A program made the translations under genes and the position numbers. A stretch of DNA of 11,445 nucleotides from Fomitopsis serialis (lineage: Eukaryota > Basidiomycota > Agaricomycetes > Polyporales > Fomitopsidaceae). Numbering within the stretch: position 1 is the stretch's first letter; each line of letters starts with the position of its first letter. Shown in pieces: positions 9,340 to 11,445 of this stretch. The DNA is taken from NCBI RefSeq assembly GCF_022376445.1, contig NW_025955745.1:1-11445 (forward strand), in the 5' to 3' direction. The notes under the pieces were generated by a model. It was not told the DNA's origin and did no database searches. It saw only the letters and a list, made by a program, of their open reading frames with translations.

Positions 9340-11026
9340 ATGTCTCTTTCTCAACCGCCTTCGGATGGTGGGTTGTTTACGTTCTCTGCAGTCGTGTTGG
9401 CTTACACTGACCCTTCTTCACCTCTTCCCAGATTACTTCCAGTTCTACAGTACGTCTATCGCTGGTTGTATGCGCTGTGTCCTACTGACTGCTTCCTTTA
9501 GGCGACGATCCGGTGCTGCTAGAAGCAGCGGAGCAGTTCGATCCTTCGGGCAAGACATCGGGCGCCCCAACCTCGCCAGCATTGGCCGCTAGCGACCCCG
9601 ATGTCAAACCAAGCTCGCCGGATCCATCTCCAACTCCTCGGCCCGGTACGATCGGTGGGTCTCCCCGTTCCAAAGACGCAGCAAGCGGCGCCCGCGACAA
9701 GATCGCCCCAATTGGTAGGTCTTCTATGTCGCAGTGACGTAGTCTCATTCCTTCTACGTAGACGCCACGGACGTCGTTGCTCAACCCCGGTCCCCCGGCG
9801 CGGAGGGCTTGTCAGCAAGAGTCCCAAAGCGGCCGACGAGGGTGTGGAAGATGACACGACCACGCCCACTGAGTGGGACATCACGCCGGCGAAGGCTCTC
9901 CCGTTTGAAGACGTAGGATTCCCTGGCTTCCATCCTGTACTCCTACCCTGACACACACGCAGGCAGTCTTGTCGCATGGTTTGCGACCTGTCACTCTCGA
10001 GCTCTGTCCCGCGCTCAAATCTTCGGGGAATCGTTGGAAGGGCCTACTTGGTGGCTGGATGGCGAACTGTTTGACAAGGTACGCGCCACGCCTTGAATTG
10101 ATCTTTGACGTGTGTGACGTCCTTTGCAGTTCGTTCTTGTCGTCAGAGTCAAACGCTGGCTTACGCCGACGGCTCCATCCACGCGGTCATCGTGGACGAC
10201 ACCCGTCTCTTCCGTGCGATGTGGGATGACGACACTTCCTCCCAGCGTTGACTGACCCAGTTCCAAGTACGTCGTACGTCCGCCGTAGTGCTTCCCTGAC
10301 CGTGAATAGGGTCGGCGATCTGGTGATGCTCACCGCCGTATCGGTTTCGGTCCACCCGGCGCCGGTTATCCCTACGCTTCGCATTACACCGCCCAGCATT
10401 TCCTTCACGTCGTCATGTTGTACGTCAGATTCTTGCCCCAGATCCGATGCCGCTCGTATTACCTCCGACCTTCAAGCGTACGACACATCACCGGCGTATT
10501 TGACATATCCACGCTTGCGCCGCAGAGACGGTTAGTTCGATCGTCCATCTCTCCGAACCATTTACGGAATCCCGCAGAGCGTCTCGACGTCATCGAAGCA
10601 TTCAAATGCTCGATGATGACATGCACAAAGCGTCCCCGACCATACCTCTCTGTCGGCCGGGACATCCAGCGGGCTTTCACCGCGCGCGCCCTCCGGCGCA
10701 TGCAAGATTGCCGTCAAATTTCTCTCTTTCACCGGCTACCCTTCGCAGCCAGCACGCCGTGCGCCTTCACCAGATTGTCGCGGACATTGGGCCTCCCTTA
10801 ACACGGCGGTCTATTCGAGCCCGCCGCTATCAAGTAGCTCCCCGTTTTACCCTGAGCACTGCCCGCTGACGTTCTGTTCCAGCAAGCCATCCAGGGCTTG
10901 CTTACGCGCGAAGTGCTGTTCCAGTTCGACACCTCCACTCCGTCTCCTTTCGCCTCGCCAACCCGCATTCGATCTTCCGGGCAGCCCTGGACGCCCGTCG
11001 CGCTCCGACCTCCATTTCAGCAGTAG
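9340..11026 (+). CDS. Uncharacterised multi-exon protein, about 420-445 residues (gene 3)
   Basis: No family recognised. The ATG at 9340 has A at -3 and lies downstream of a TATA box. The start is clear: exon 9340-9367, an 18-base microexon 9432-9449, exon 9502-9714, then 9762-9912. Later exons are probable: 9963-10078, 10130 to about 10266, 10310-10419, 10477-10530 and 10578-11026. The N-terminus is acidic with several aromatic residues. A Pro/Ser/Asp-rich linker follows (roughly residues 30-120), then a Trp-rich stretch (GPTWWLDGELFDK), a Gly/Pro/Tyr-rich segment, and a tail ending in PPFQQ at 11023. No zinc clusters, signal peptide or membrane segments are evident. Several one-base jumps are needed (near 9823, 9913, 10156, 10241, 10634 and 10862), and the junction at 10261-10310 is unresolved. 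Whether it belongs with genes 1 and 2 is unknown. It could be a decaying gene. Confidence 0.5.
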
Positions 11027-11445
11027 CTCGCCGAAGTCACAGGGGGGTTCGTAGATGCCCGGGAGTATACAGTAGAACGTTCCTTCTGTACCTCGTAAAC
11101 GACTTCTCTGTCACGGGCTGACCGGTCGTCGAAAGTTCTCGTCTGGATTCGCTCGAAATGGAAATGGCGGTTTGTGGCGCTTCCTTGCCCCAGACTTAGG
11201 GTTCAGTCTTCCTCTCAATGATCTGCGCATGGTCGCCGTCTCCTTCCTCCCTCGGTCCCTGTCATCCTCCGTCGTGTCACAGCTCGATTGGGACATGCCG
11301 CCGTCCGCTCTCCATGTGCCCGCTGCCAGGGTCGAGCAAGCGCGCCGCCCAACTGCACCGACCCCCGTTGCCTGCCACCTCCGTTTCTCAGCCGTTCGCA
11401 ACCGCCGTGGCGAAGCGTGCCCCAATGAGCACTCCTGCCCCCCCA
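11027..11445. other. Terminal stretch with no supported gene
   Basis: The first 50 bases are probably gene 3 3' UTR. From 11076 to the window end one plus-strand frame stays open for about 123 codons without an early ATG, which GC-rich DNA can produce by chance. A different plus frame encodes a small cysteine cluster (C-X2-C-X9-C-X4-C, codons at 11315, 11324, 11354 and 11369). The two signals are in different frames and no start or splice site ties either one to a gene. An exon of a gene continuing past the window is possible. Confidence 0.35.

Noticed and set aside
11111..11425. Minus-strand open frame (104 codons) at the window end
   Set aside because: It is Arg/Gly-rich with no motif, and its length is easily reached by chance in GC-rich DNA.
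1..11445. Telomeric repeat array
   Set aside because: Only isolated ccctag- or ttaggg-like hexamers occur (for example near 1195 and 11198). There is no tandem array, so a subtelomeric position cannot be shown from this window.

Overview
The window looks like the nuclear genome of a basidiomycete fungus, most likely an agaricomycete. It is GC-rich. The genes are split by many very short introns of about 47-64 bases with GTRNGY-like donors, CTRAY-like branch points and YAG acceptors. The first two genes encode proteins typical of fungal accessory or repeat-associated loci. I saw no bacterial-style operon signals, rRNA, tRNA, CRISPR array or telomeric repeat array.

Three plus-strand genes fill most of it. 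Gene 1 (37-6254) starts with an 11-base coding exon and runs through ten exons to a predicted protein of about 1,920 residues. In order it has an N-terminal C2H2 and C2HC finger pair, a Pro/Ser/Ala-rich repeat linker, an OrsD-like pair of zinc fingers, a large unassigned middle region, a tyrosine-recombinase-like catalytic domain (R820, R944, H973, Y982), a complete RecQ-type helicase core with a RecQ-like Cys4 zinc site, and a second Cys/His-rich tail. Gene 2 (6489-8576) encodes an unrecognised protein of about 660 residues. After a 763-base spacer with a 17-base C run and a TATA box, gene 3 (9340 to about 11026) encodes another unrecognised protein of about 420-445 residues with a microexon near its start. 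The last 420 bases hold no gene I can support firmly.

The most interesting reading is that gene 1, gene 2 and possibly gene 3 form one mobile or subtelomeric cassette. In that reading a DNA-binding recombinase fused to a RecQ helicase is the engine and genes 2 and 3 are uncharacterised partners. The domain calls in gene 1 rest on visible motifs. The cassette idea is inference: I found no terminal repeats, target-site duplications or telomere repeats.

At about fourteen places the coding frame jumps by one base with no plausible intron. Most of these jumps lie in short C or G runs, and most look like the loss of one base. They are absent across about 5 kb of gene 1 containing the recombinase and helicase, and frequent from 5.5 kb onward. 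Either the sequence has homopolymer errors or the downstream genes are decaying. Genes 1-3 are therefore annotated as loci with exon paths, not as clean open frames.
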